This document shows, piece by piece, positions 1 through 7,679 of a stretch of DNA of 15,278 nucleotides (its first letter is position 1; each line of letters begins with the position of its first letter). The notes under the pieces were generated by a model. That model searched no databases. It saw nothing but the letters and a program-made list of their open reading frames with translations, and had not been told where the DNA came from. The translations under genes were made by a program, and so were the position numbers. The stretch is taken from the NCBI GenBank assembly GCA_014728685.1, contig WJLG01000080.1, forward strand, positions 1-15,278. Direction: 5' to 3'. Source of the stretch: Candidatus Falkowiibacteriota bacterium. Lineage in GTDB: Bacteria > Patescibacteriota > Patescibacteriia > Patescibacteriales > WJLG01.

Positions 1-1704
1 ATCATATCCATGATCTCGCCGATCTACGAAAAGATCGGCCGCAAGGGCAAGATCCATACATCCGGCCTTGTACCCGTTTATCCGCTTACCGAGGGGGTAA
101 CCCAAAAGCAGGTGAGATTTCTGATCCGGCAATCACTGGAATTCTTAAATGAACTGGAAGAAATATTACCAACCCACATCAAGGAAAGGCAAAAATTACT
201 CGATCTTGATCAGGCGATCAGCAATATTCATTTTCCTCAAAGCAAAGAATACTTGCATCGAGCCAGAGCCAGGCTGGCTTTTGATGAACTTTTCATTTTA
301 CAGCTCAAATCCGGGATAATAAAAAAAGAACGTGAAAGCTCACAGGCGCAAGCGATCGCTTTCAAAGAAAAAGACACTCGCGAATTTGTTGATTCACTCC
401 CCTTTCAGCTGACCGAAGATCAAAAAAAGTCCGCCTGGCGGATACTGAAGGATATGGAGGAGGCCAAACCCATGGCCAGGCTCTTAAATGGCGATGTTGG
501 CTCGGGCAAGACCGTGGTAGCTGCCATAGCTATGTTGAATACAGCTCTAAACGGCCTGCAATCCGCCCTGATGGCGCCCACGGAAATATTAGCCAGACAG
601 CATTATGGATCGATCAAAAAGCTATTAGGATCTTTTCCTATCCGCATTGCCTTGCTTTCTTCTTCAACAAGAGCCTTGAATACCGATGACAAGATCGGCA
701 AAGCCAAGCTTTTTGAGATGATAGCGAACGGCGAGGTTGATATTGTGATCGGAACCCATGCTTTGGTTTCGGAAAAATTGAAATTTGAAAAACTCGGGCT
801 GGCTGTGATCGATGAACAGCACCGCTTCGGAGTCGCTCAGCGCAAGGCTTTGATCGAAAAATCAGGCAATCCCGGCACCGTACCGCACTTGCTATCCATG
901 ACTGCCACGCCTATTCCCCGCTCCCTGGCTTTGACGCTTTTTGGCGACTTGGATATTTCCGTCATCAGCCAAATGCCAAGCGGAAGAAAACCCATCATCA
1001 CTAAACTTGTTTTTGATAGCGGACGGCAGAAAGTCTATGATTTCGTGCGCGAACAGATAGCCTCCGGCCGGCAGGCTTTTGTGATCTGCCCGCTTATTGA
1101 AGAGTCCGATACTCTGGGCGTTAAGTCAGCCGAGAGCGAATACAAGCTTCTTAATGAAAACATCTTCAAGGACATACCCATGGCTATGCTTCATGGAAAA
1201 ATGAAGCCAAAAGAAAAAGAAGAGATCATGAAAGGCTTTTTAGAAAACAAGCATAAGATATTGGTATCGACTTCCGTGGTCGAGGTCGGAGTCGATGTGC
1301 CGAACGCGACCATTATGATGATCGAGGGGTCCGAGCGCTTCGGCTTGGCGCAATTGCATCAATTTCGCGGCCGTGTCGGACGCGGTGATCTTCAATCCTA
1401 TTGCGTCATGTTCACGGGATCGAATTCACCGGATACTTTAAAAAGGCTCAAGATCATGGAAAACACTCGGGATGGATTCAAGCTGGCGCAAATGGACTTG
1501 GAATTGCGCGGTTCAGGAGAAATATACGGCACTAGGCAGAAAGGTTTTCCGGAAATGAAGATCGCCACGCTTTGGGATCTGGAGTTGATGAGAAATGCCA
1601 AAGTCGAAGCGGATAAATTAATAAACACAGACCCGGAGTTCAAAAGCGCTTTGATCCTAAAAGAAGAAGTGGACAGATCATTAAAAGAGATACATTTGGA
1701 ATAA
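1..1704 (+). CDS. recG: ATP-dependent DNA helicase RecG, 5' end cut by window edge
   Basis: RecG is a superfamily 2 helicase that remodels stalled replication forks and branch-migrates Holliday junctions. The frame is open to base 1. The first ATG (10) is almost surely internal: 564 residues are visible from it against roughly 680-700 for the family, and the OB-fold wedge domain is mostly missing. Counting from that ATG, the P-loop GDVGSGKT is at 161-168, the APTEILARQ motif follows it, the DEQH box is at 268-271 (VIDEQHRFG), then SMTATPIPRSLA (motif III), STSVVEVGVDVP (motif V) and QFRGRVGRG (motif VI). The RecG-specific C-terminal TRG segment (RGSGEIYGTRQKGFPE) follows. All helicase motifs look intact, so the gene should be functional. 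It ends at TAA 1702-1704 and is convergent with the large minus-strand operon. Identification is secure; only the start lies outside the window. Confidence 0.97.
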   Translation: MISMISPIYEKIGRKGKIHTSGLVPVYPLTEGVTQKQVRFLIRQSLEFLNELEEILPTHIKERQKLLDLDQAISNIHFPQSKEYLHRARARLAFDELFILQLKSGIIKKERESSQAQAIAFKEKDTREFVDSLPFQLTEDQKKSAWRILKDMEEAKPMARLLNGDVGSGKTVVAAIAMLNTALNGLQSALMAPTEILARQHYGSIKKLLGSFPIRIALLSSSTRALNTDDKIGKAKLFEMIANGEVDIVIGTHALVSEKLKFEKLGLAVIDEQHRFGVAQRKALIEKSGNPGTVPHLLSMTATPIPRSLALTLFGDLDISVISQMPSGRKPIITKLVFDSGRQKVYDFVREQIASGRQAFVICPLIEESDTLGVKSAESEYKLLNENIFKDIPMAMLHGKMKPKEKEEIMKGFLENKHKILVSTSVVEVGVDVPNATIMMIEGSERFGLAQLHQFRGRVGRGDLQSYCVMFTGSNSPDTLKRLKIMENTRDGFKLAQMDLELRGSGEIYGTRQKGFPEMKIATLWDLELMRNAKVEADKLINTDPEFKSALILKEEVDRSLKEIHLE

Positions 1705-1710
1705 AAGAAA

Positions 1711-1734
1711 AGGCCCGAGCTGATGCTTGGGCCT
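1711..1734 (+). terminator. Hairpin downstream of recG, probable terminator
   Basis: Ten-base arms AGGCCCGAGC (1711-1720) and GCTTGGGCCT (1725-1734) pair with one G-U wobble around a TGAT loop, starting 6 bases after the recG stop. An A-rich stretch precedes it. The following sequence (GTTTGCGCTT) is only mildly T-rich, so termination may be partial. Confidence 0.65.
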
Positions 1735-1852
1735 GTTTGCGCTTGATGAAATACAAAATTTCTTATTTTTCTATCTTAAATTATAGCATATTTTAATATA
1801 CTTGTCAATTATATACCTTATTTATTTGCTAATATTAAATATATAATCGATA

Positions 1853-1881
1853 TTGACTTTTTTAATAATTTTTGCTATGAT
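1853..1881 (+). promoter_or_regulatory. Sigma-70-type extended -10 promoter
   Basis: TTGACT (1853-1858) and TATGAT (1876-1881) are separated by exactly 17 bases, and TG at 1873-1874 forms an extended -10 (TGCTATGAT). The region around it (1742-1900) is very A/T-rich. The predicted start near 1888 leaves a leader of about 40 bases before the 94-residue ORF. It is one of the two best promoter matches in the window. Confidence 0.8.
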
Positions 1882-1914
1882 ACAAGTATAGCTTAGGCAT
1901 CTGTTTCTTTATAT

Positions 1915-1921
1915 AAGGAGG
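1915..1921 (+). promoter_or_regulatory. Strong Shine-Dalgarno deciding the ATG at 1927
   Basis: AAGGAGG lies 5 bases before ATG 1927. The in-frame GTG at 1921 overlaps this site and is not the start. Such a perfect match is unusual here, because most genes of the neighbouring operon have no recognisable SD. Confidence 0.85.
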
Positions 1922-1926
1922 TGGTT

Positions 1927-2211
1927 ATGAATAATGTTCTGACCATTAATTGCCCGAGAAGTATCGTTCTTCCTCTGTCAAAAAGCATAAGATGCGAATT
2001 GACAGGAAAAACGATCAACCCTGGAGAAAATGTACGTATTTTCCCCAGGAAGAAAGCAGCAATCTCCTATTTTCTTGGAACATTCATTCCAATGTTCCAG
2101 TACCAGATGATTGTCTTTGCCAGACCACTAAGAACAGAGAGGGTCTACGAAGACTCTCACAAGGCAATGGCAATCCCAATAAGCCATTTCAACGGCTTAA
2201 AGATCTGGTAA
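1927..2211 (+). CDS. Small protein of unknown function (94 aa)
   Basis: I do not recognise this family. The 94-residue protein starts at ATG 1927, placed by the SD directly in front of it. It has no signal peptide and no clear membrane helix, although residues about 46-64 (ISYFLGTFIPMFQYQMIVF) are hydrophobic and could be a buried strand or hairpin. The segment CELTGKTINPGENVRIFP (from about residue 23) resembles a small beta-rich domain. There are only two cysteines (Cys9 and Cys23), so a zinc knuckle is not supported. The basic patch FPRKKAA follows. The gene is a complete transcription unit with its own extended -10 promoter, SD and terminator, which argues strongly that it is expressed despite its small size. 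It is unrelated in sequence to the genes on either side. Confidence 0.75.
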   Translation: MNNVLTINCPRSIVLPLSKSIRCELTGKTINPGENVRIFPRKKAAISYFLGTFIPMFQYQMIVFARPLRTERVYEDSHKAMAIPISHFNGLKIW

Positions 2212-2219
2212 AAACTCAA

Positions 2220-2257
2220 AAGCCGGTCAACGCTCAAGCGTTCACCGGCTTATTTTT
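2220..2257. terminator. Strong intrinsic terminator between convergent units
   Basis: AAGCCGGT (2220-2227) pairs with ACCGGCTT (2244-2251), and the inner arms AACGCT (2229-2234) and AGCGTT (2237-2242) extend the stem across a C-C mismatch. On the + strand it is followed by a T run (2253-2257), giving a classic terminator for the 94-residue gene. It lies 21 bases past the radA stop. Read from the minus strand the stem is followed by TTTGAGTTTTT, so it may also stop the radA operon, less efficiently. Confidence 0.85.
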
Positions 2258-2272
2258 ATGGTAACTGTAATA

Positions 2273-3616
2273 TTAAAATTTCAAAAGCTCTCCGATATTT
2301 TTTACCTTTCTTAATTTCAAATTCTTGGTCTTGATATTCACGTCGGGAATAATGGCTTTTTCAAAGCCGAGCTTTTCTGCTTCGTTCAATCTTTGCTCAA
2401 GCTTGGAAACACCGCGCACTTCCCCACCCAGGCCAACCTCGCCTAGGACTATCGTCTTTCTATCGATCACTTGATTGAGCAGTGATGAGCAGATCGAAAG
2501 GCAAACGGCCAGATCGATACCGGGATCGCTCACCTTGAGCCCGCCGACAATATTTAGGATCACGTCTTGATTGGTCAGATTGACATTAGCCTTCTTGGTC
2601 AAGACCGCCACCAGTACTTGCAGCCGGTTCAAGTCGAATCCGGATGCCTTTCTCTGAGGATAGCCGAAGACCGTCTTGGTCACCAAAGCTTGGATATCTA
2701 TAAGAAAAGGCCTTGAACCTTCCATTATGGCCGAAAGGACCGATCCACTCAGATCCTCCCCTCCTGTTTCCACAAAAATAGCTGAGGGATTTTTTATTTC
2801 CAAAAACCCGCTACCGGTCATCTCAAAGATGCCCAGCTCATTGACGGATCCGAAACGATTTTTCGTAGTACGCAAGATGCGATAATTATTGGATTCTTCA
2901 GTTTCCAGATAAACAACAGTGTCAACGATATGCTCAAGCGATTTCGGACCGGCTATAGCCCCGTCTTTGGTGATATGGCCGATCAGGAATATGGAAATAT
3001 TGCTTTCTTTAGCCAATTCCATAAATGCGCCGGCTGAGGCTCTTATCTGGCTCACGCTTCCCGCTTCCGAAGGAACAGTTGATGAGTACACTGTTTGTAT
3101 GGAATCTATTATCACCAAAACCGGTTCTTCTTTTTTTATCGCCGCTTTGATCTTCTCAACATTTATCTCACTAATGAAAGAAATATTCTCAAAACCGCAC
3201 TCTATCCTGGTAAGACGGGCTTTTATTTGGCCGGCGGATTCTTCTCCGGAAACATATACTACCTTCTGGCCATTTTTACCCAAATGATCGGCGATCTGCG
3301 CCACTATAGTGGACTTGCCAATGCCCGGTTCTCCGCCCAAAAGCACCAAAGATCCGGGGACTATTCCTCCGCCCAAAACCCGATCCAGCTCTGAAAAAGG
3401 GGTTTTGATCCTTTCAAGATCATGATCTTTTGTTTTTTTAAGATCGATCACCGGCGCCGGCGCAACAGCCTCTATCTCCTTTTTCTCTGCTGCTTTGGCA
3501 TCGATCGATCCTTCTTCAATAGTGCTCCAGGCTCCGCATTCCAAACAACGCCCGCTCCACTTCGGGAACTGGGCGCCGCAATGCGAACATGAATATATTT
3601 TTTTGATATTTGCCAT
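2273..3616 (-). CDS. radA: DNA repair/recombination protein RadA (Sms)
   Basis: RadA is a hexameric RecA-like, DnaB-type helicase that helps RecA in branch migration. In naturally transformable bacteria it extends incoming single strands along the chromosome. At 447 residues it is full length. The N-terminal C4 zinc finger uses Cys10, Cys13, Cys24 and Cys27. The P-loop GEPGIGKS is at 95-102 (Lys101), Walker B ends at Asp171 (LVIIDSIQT), and the RadA-specific KNRFG box is at 252-256. From about residue 285 to the end is the Lon-like domain, with DPGIDLAV and GEVGLGGEVR. It is the last gene of the long minus-strand operon. ATG 3614-3616 lies 2 bases after the stop of the DsbA-like gene, and its AAGG SD overlaps that stop codon, so translation is probably coupled. 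A strong hairpin follows the stop. Confidence 0.97.
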   Translation of the reverse strand: MANIKKIYSCSHCGAQFPKWSGRCLECGAWSTIEEGSIDAKAAEKKEIEAVAPAPVIDLKKTKDHDLERIKTPFSELDRVLGGGIVPGSLVLLGGEPGIGKSTIVAQIADHLGKNGQKVVYVSGEESAGQIKARLTRIECGFENISFISEINVEKIKAAIKKEEPVLVIIDSIQTVYSSTVPSEAGSVSQIRASAGAFMELAKESNISIFLIGHITKDGAIAGPKSLEHIVDTVVYLETEESNNYRILRTTKNRFGSVNELGIFEMTGSGFLEIKNPSAIFVETGGEDLSGSVLSAIMEGSRPFLIDIQALVTKTVFGYPQRKASGFDLNRLQVLVAVLTKKANVNLTNQDVILNIVGGLKVSDPGIDLAVCLSICSSLLNQVIDRKTIVLGEVGLGGEVRGVSKLEQRLNEAEKLGFEKAIIPDVNIKTKNLKLRKVKNIGELLKF

Positions 3617-3618
3617 AA

Positions 3619-4374
3619 TTACCTTGTCGCTCCTTGTATTTCAAATTTAATTATACTTTCAAGCTCCTCTTCGCCCACTTCTCCGAGCAAGCCCCTTTTG
3701 TTCACATAAATAAATGGTACGCCGACAATACCCAATGAATCGGCTTCTTTTATATTTTTTTGCACCCTTGATGGCGCCTCTTCACTGCTTAAGCACTTGG
3801 CAAGTCTTCTTTGATCAAGACCGGCTTTTGAAGCGGCTTCGGGCAAAGGAAGGTTCATATCGGAAAAATGGATATCCAAAAAATCCCAAAATTTTTCTTG
3901 CTCATAGGCACAGCGTCCATAGACCGCTACTTGCCAAGAAGATGATCCCCGATCTTTATCAGGATAATCCTTCCAGACCAAGCGCAGGTCATCGGAATAT
4001 TTTTCATAAACCCGCTTAATGACCTGATATTGCTCTCGGCAATAAGGACAATCCGGATCGAAAAAAAGTATCAGATTAGCAACCGCGTCCCTATTTCCAA
4101 GACTGGGATCGTCGCCGTTAATGACCGGCTCGGAAATATTCGGTTCCAAATTCGGATTTCTGGTGATAAAAGGATCTCCTTTTTGCTCCTGTAAATACCG
4201 ACTATCATAAGCCAGAGCGCCTTTCTTTACAGTATCGGTCGACCGAGAAGAAAAGAATATCCCAAATATGATAAAAAAATTAAAGAGGCAAACGATCACA
4301 AAAAAAATCGTTCTGTCCTTTTTTACCTTTCTTGATCTTGGCTTTTTCACTTTGAACATATTTATTATTGCCAT
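3619..4374 (-). CDS. Membrane-anchored DsbA-like thiol-disulfide oxidoreductase
   Basis: The protein has 251 residues. A basic N-terminus (KVKKPRSRKVKKD) and a single membrane helix at about 22-42 would place the thioredoxin-fold domain outside the membrane. The active site is Cys109-Pro-Tyr-Cys112 in FFDPDCPYCREQ, and Pro220 in GIVGVPFIYV is the expected cis-proline. Between them lies a helical insertion (about 130-205), as in the DsbA/Thioredoxin_4 family. It would introduce or shuffle disulfide bonds in secreted proteins. Cys29 lies in the membrane helix; Cys155 and Cys194 are additional. No DsbB/VKOR partner is in the window. The start at 4374 overlaps the end of the upstream gene by 10 bases with a weak GGATGA SD; Met6 (4357-4359) is an alternative. 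The position between T4SS genes and radA suggests disulfide-containing substrates in that apparatus, which is an inference. Confidence 0.9.
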   Translation of the reverse strand: MAIINMFKVKKPRSRKVKKDRTIFFVIVCLFNFFIIFGIFFSSRSTDTVKKGALAYDSRYLQEQKGDPFITRNPNLEPNISEPVINGDDPSLGNRDAVANLILFFDPDCPYCREQYQVIKRVYEKYSDDLRLVWKDYPDKDRGSSSWQVAVYGRCAYEQEKFWDFLDIHFSDMNLPLPEAASKAGLDQRRLAKCLSSEEAPSRVQKNIKEADSLGIVGVPFIYVNKRGLLGEVGEEELESIIKFEIQGATR

Positions 4375-4988
4375 TCGGCTTCATCCACCAGCCATTGGCC
4401 TTCTTCTTTGGCAAAGATTATCATCATATCCTCATAGCTGACGCTGGAATCATCATCACCATTAGTGGCTGTCTTTTGAGCTTTGACCAATATTCTGGCT
4501 CGGCCTTCGCCCAAGCTATATTCTTTGACCTCCGAAGTTATCGCTTTGGTAATAACACCTTGGTAAACAGAAGTGTCTCCCAAACTCTGCCGGCCGGTCT
4601 TGATGAAGTTATCCGCCCATTTTTGCATGCTTTCAGTCATAAATATCTTCAGGTCGGAAATGTTGGAAAAGTCGGAATGATTGGAATAGCTGCCAAACCT
4701 TTCGGTAAAGGACATGGCTATTTTCTTTAGCTCAGTTGCTTTGATATCAGCCTCCCCGGCCGGTTCAGCTTCTTTATCCTGAGTAATAGTGATCTCTCGT
4801 ATCACTTTTTTCGGTGCTTCTTCTTCGTCTCCGAGCTCGGATAGCTCACTCTCCGCGTTCTGACCGCCGCCTCCGGTGAAGGTTTGGATATCTTGTTCAA
4901 AATTCAAGAAAAAAAGAAAATAGATTATCAAGCCCAGGAGCAAAAGCCCGGCTATTACCAATAGGATCCCTAATTTTTTATTGTTCAT
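4365..4988 (-). CDS. Bitopic membrane protein with possible NTF2/VirB8-like outer domain
   Basis: The protein has 207 residues. There is one membrane helix at about 6-28 (LGILLVIAGLLLLGLIIYFL), then a Gly/acidic linker (about 38-82) and a compact domain at about 85-207. This domain has helices, including SFTERFGSYS and MTESMQKWADNFIK, followed by strands with alternating hydrophobic residues and a terminal WLVDEAEW. The topology (short cytoplasmic tail, one helix, external alpha-then-beta domain of about 120 residues) matches VirB8, TcpC and related NTF2-like T4SS proteins, and the gene directly follows virB4. I cannot point to a diagnostic motif, so the VirB8 assignment is inferred from topology and context. 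It has no SD; TATAAT hexamers lie just upstream but lack a good -35. The end overlaps the DsbA-like gene. Confidence 0.75.
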   Translation of the reverse strand: MNNKKLGILLVIAGLLLLGLIIYFLFFLNFEQDIQTFTGGGGQNAESELSELGDEEEAPKKVIREITITQDKEAEPAGEADIKATELKKIAMSFTERFGSYSNHSDFSNISDLKIFMTESMQKWADNFIKTGRQSLGDTSVYQGVITKAITSEVKEYSLGEGRARILVKAQKTATNGDDDSSVSYEDMMIIFAKEEGQWLVDEAEWQ

Positions 4989-5004
4989 ATTATAATGTTA
5001 ATAA

Positions 5005-6930
5005 TTATATTTCCATATCTTCCAAGCCCGGCGGCAAAGCTTCTTCGGCCTCGACGCCTTCGGATTCCATCTGCTGGGCAAAATCCTTCTTGGCCTCCTC
5101 TATCTCAAGTATCTGGCGCGGATCGGAAGTGATAAGCTGATCTTCGGTATAGGAAGCGACTATCTTAATAGCTGCGTGCTTGGATCCGGCGAAAAGTATG
5201 CCCTCGCCGACTCCGGATTCCAGGAGCAGATATTTTTCACCTTCGGTCAAAAGGAATGTCTTTTGAATATTATCGATCGCGGCCGGAGATTGCTTCAAAA
5301 GCAGCTGCAGGGATGAATTGGTAACGATCGCTTGGCCGTAAGGCGAAGCTAAAAAGTCGTTTACATCCTGAGTAATGGTCGTAACACCCAGATAATATTT
5401 TCTGCATCTCTTACAAAGTGCGAAAATGAACTTGGCGCTGTCTTCGGACTGCATCAGCCACCAAGCCTCATCGATAACCAATACTCTCTTTTTCAATTCG
5501 GAACGGACGATATTCCAGATATAATTGATAATAGTATAGATAGCCAAAGGTCTTAATTCATCTTCCAGATCACGGACCGAGAAGCAAACCAGCTGATTGT
5601 CCATCTTGACATTGGTCGGGTTATTCAAAAATCCGGCAAAGGTGCCTTCGGTATATTTTTTCAAACGCAAAGCTAAGTTGGCACCGCCTTCCATGCCGTC
5701 GAGAAGATCGGCAAAATCCTGCATTATCGGCGGTTCAGCAGTAGTGATGTCGGCATCCGGAGTGATATCCTTCTTGGCATAAGTTTCGATCAAAGCCCGA
5801 TCGACTATGGAATCTTCCGTATGATCGAGCTCGCCAAGCATCAGTTTAACCAGGCCCTTGACCGTGATCACTGCTCCGCGGATGATATCGCCCGGCTTGG
5901 AGTCTCCGCCAATGGAACGGGGCAGATCGAAAGGATTGATCTTCTCTTCTGATGACAAGGAAATATTGATATAAGTTCCGCCTACGGAATCAGAAAGATG
6001 TTTGTATTCACTCTCAGGATCGATGATTATCACCTCGGTTCCCATCATCAATGATCTTAGGATCTCCAGCTTGATAGCATAACTTTTACCGGCACCGGAA
6101 GTGGCGAATACGACCGTATTGGCGTTCTGCAAGGAAAAGCGATCGAAAAGTATCAAGCTATTATTATGACGGTTGATGCCGTAAAGTATGCCTCGATCCG
6201 AGGTTAGGTCTGAAGAAATAAATGGGAATGAAGAGGCACAGGGAGATGAGTTCATATTGAAGGTTATATAAAGCTCATCATTGCAAAGAGGCATAGTGGA
6301 ATTGAATCCCTGCTCGGCCTGGAAAAATACTTTCTTGGAATAAACCAAGCGAGAGCCAAAGATATCTTCCACTCTATCGGTCTTTTTATCAAGCTCTTCC
6401 TTCGAATCCGCGTACAGGGTCACATAAAGGCTGTATTGGAAGAATTTCTCAATGCCTTGGGTCAAGGCATCGCGCAGATATTCGACATCTTTCAAGGCAG
6501 TTTCCCGCAAAGGATCGCGAGCCGCTCCCTTTTCCGCATCGGAAACTATCTGGGCTTCCAGAGCTCCGACCTTCTTTTTGAGCTGCTTGAGGATGACCGC
6601 GGTCTTGACCGGATAGAAGAACATCGAAACATCGAATATCTCGTTCATATTTATTATCGGCGCAAACCAGCCGACGGTAATGTATCTCGGATAGCCGATT
6701 ATGAATATGGTTCTGACGAATTTGCCGTTCAATTGCAAAAAATTGGGATTTACCTGAAAGCTGGCCGGCGAGATCAGATCGATTATGGAAAGGACGCCTC
6801 GTCGAAAAGCTTTTTCCTCGGCGATCGCTTCTTCAACCTTTTCTACCTGCTGATCATCTGCAGCCGGAGGCTGGGCCGGACGGCCGGCAGTCCCGGTTCC
6901 GTTCAAATTCGCTTTTTTGAAATCAATCAT
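5005..6930 (-). CDS. virB4: VirB4/TraC-family type IV secretion ATPase
   Basis: VirB4 is the hexameric ATPase at the cytoplasmic base of type IV secretion systems. The protein is 641 residues, short for VirB4 (about 800), because the first part of the usual N-terminal region appears to be encoded by the preceding gene. Residues 1-45 are a low-complexity Ala/Glu-rich leader. About 60-240 is the N-terminal VirB4 fold (GKFVRTIFIIGYPRYITVGW onward). The P-loop is ATSGAGKS at 276-283 (Lys282), with the first Gly replaced by Ala. IIIDPESEY follows as in the TraG/VirB4 P-loop family, Walker B is VLVIDEAWWLM with Asp487/Glu488, and ITQDVNDFL is the conserved glutamine motif. No VirD4-type coupling protein is present to confuse it with. 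The ATG at 6930 has no SD and follows a 53-base A/T-rich spacer. Confidence 0.93.
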   Translation of the reverse strand: MIDFKKANLNGTGTAGRPAQPPAADDQQVEKVEEAIAEEKAFRRGVLSIIDLISPASFQVNPNFLQLNGKFVRTIFIIGYPRYITVGWFAPIINMNEIFDVSMFFYPVKTAVILKQLKKKVGALEAQIVSDAEKGAARDPLRETALKDVEYLRDALTQGIEKFFQYSLYVTLYADSKEELDKKTDRVEDIFGSRLVYSKKVFFQAEQGFNSTMPLCNDELYITFNMNSSPCASSFPFISSDLTSDRGILYGINRHNNSLILFDRFSLQNANTVVFATSGAGKSYAIKLEILRSLMMGTEVIIIDPESEYKHLSDSVGGTYINISLSSEEKINPFDLPRSIGGDSKPGDIIRGAVITVKGLVKLMLGELDHTEDSIVDRALIETYAKKDITPDADITTAEPPIMQDFADLLDGMEGGANLALRLKKYTEGTFAGFLNNPTNVKMDNQLVCFSVRDLEDELRPLAIYTIINYIWNIVRSELKKRVLVIDEAWWLMQSEDSAKFIFALCKRCRKYYLGVTTITQDVNDFLASPYGQAIVTNSSLQLLLKQSPAAIDNIQKTFLLTEGEKYLLLESGVGEGILFAGSKHAAIKIVASYTEDQLITSDPRQILEIEEAKKDFAQQMESEGVEAEEALPPGLEDMEI

Positions 6931-6983
6931 AAATAATGAAAAATGAAAAAATCAAAATTAAAAATTATAGGTAAACTTTATCT
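6931..6983. repeat. A/T-rich low-complexity spacer between the TraC-like and virB4 genes
   Basis: On the + strand the spacer reads as imperfect repeats of an A-rich unit: AATGAAAAATGAAAAAATC, then AAAATTAAAAATTATAGG. It contains no SD for virB4. On the minus strand CCTATAATTTT supplies a -10-like TATAAT but I see no convincing -35. It resembles the AAATTGC-type runs at 15062-15078 in style. Confidence 0.5.
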
Positions 6984-7670
6984 TTAGGCACCAACCTTTA
7001 TATCTTTCACATCAGCTAATTTCTGATTGCCTGAAGTATCCGGATTATAAGTATTGTAATATAGCTCTATCAAGCCTTGGGTATCCAAACGAACTGAATT
7101 CAAACTGGCCGAGCCCAAAGCTGAGGTTATATTCTCAACACGCCTTTCAAGCTCATCTTTATATCTATCAAAACGCTTGCCTTTCATCTGCACCAAAGAC
7201 ACCGGCCGGAAAGATTCCATTAGTGAAGACCAGAAGCTCTTATGCTTGTCTGACAAAGGGTTGTAAGGGATTATCACGTAAAAGCTCTTGGTCATAATAT
7301 CACCCAAGGATACCAATTCCTGTATATATTCAATGTATTCTTTGGTCTGCACCTTCAAAAGCTCATTGGTCTGCTCTTTTTCCATTTTTTTGAGCTCTTC
7401 GACGTAATTTTCTATATTCAGCTTCCTGGATTGGATGACGATCTGCACCGGAAAATTTATATTGTTCAAAAATCCGACATAAGAAGAAACGATCGCGTTC
7501 TGTTCCTCTTCGCTTTTTAAGGCAAAATTGATGCTGGATACCAAAAGCACGGCGCGGACTGTACCGTCTTTCATTACCACGACATCATCCTTGATCTCAG
7601 CAATGTCAAGATATTGCTGAGTGGAAACGCTTATTCTGCCTTTGGCTAATTTGTTATTTTTTCCTGCCAT
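6984..7670 (-). CDS. TraC-like protein, VirB4 N-terminal region
   Basis: The protein has 228 residues with no membrane helix. The opening STQQYLDIAEIKDDVVVMKDGTVRAVLLVSS, followed by INFALKSEEEQNAIVSSY, matches my memory of the short TraC-like protein that follows PrgI in Gram-positive and CPR conjugation-type loci. It corresponds to the first part of the VirB4/TraC N-terminal domain. A central helical part (EELKKMEKEQTNELLKVQTK) and a strand region (SFYVIIPYNP) follow. The C-terminus (DTSGNQKLADVKDIKVGA) looks like a natural end and not a frameshift break, so I read it as a separate subunit that works with the ATPase encoded just downstream. The gene starts 9 bases after the PrgI stop without an SD. 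It lacks a P-loop, so it cannot be an ATPase on its own. Confidence 0.75.
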   Translation of the reverse strand: MAGKNNKLAKGRISVSTQQYLDIAEIKDDVVVMKDGTVRAVLLVSSINFALKSEEEQNAIVSSYVGFLNNINFPVQIVIQSRKLNIENYVEELKKMEKEQTNELLKVQTKEYIEYIQELVSLGDIMTKSFYVIIPYNPLSDKHKSFWSSLMESFRPVSLVQMKGKRFDRYKDELERRVENITSALGSASLNSVRLDTQGLIELYYNTYNPDTSGNQKLADVKDIKVGA

Positions 7671-7679
7671 AATATATGA

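Noticed and set aside
1950..2264. 104-codon open frame on + overlapping the 94-residue gene
   Set aside because: No SD or promoter places its start, it runs into the terminator hairpin, and its low-quality composition fits an out-of-frame shadow of the SD-led ORF.
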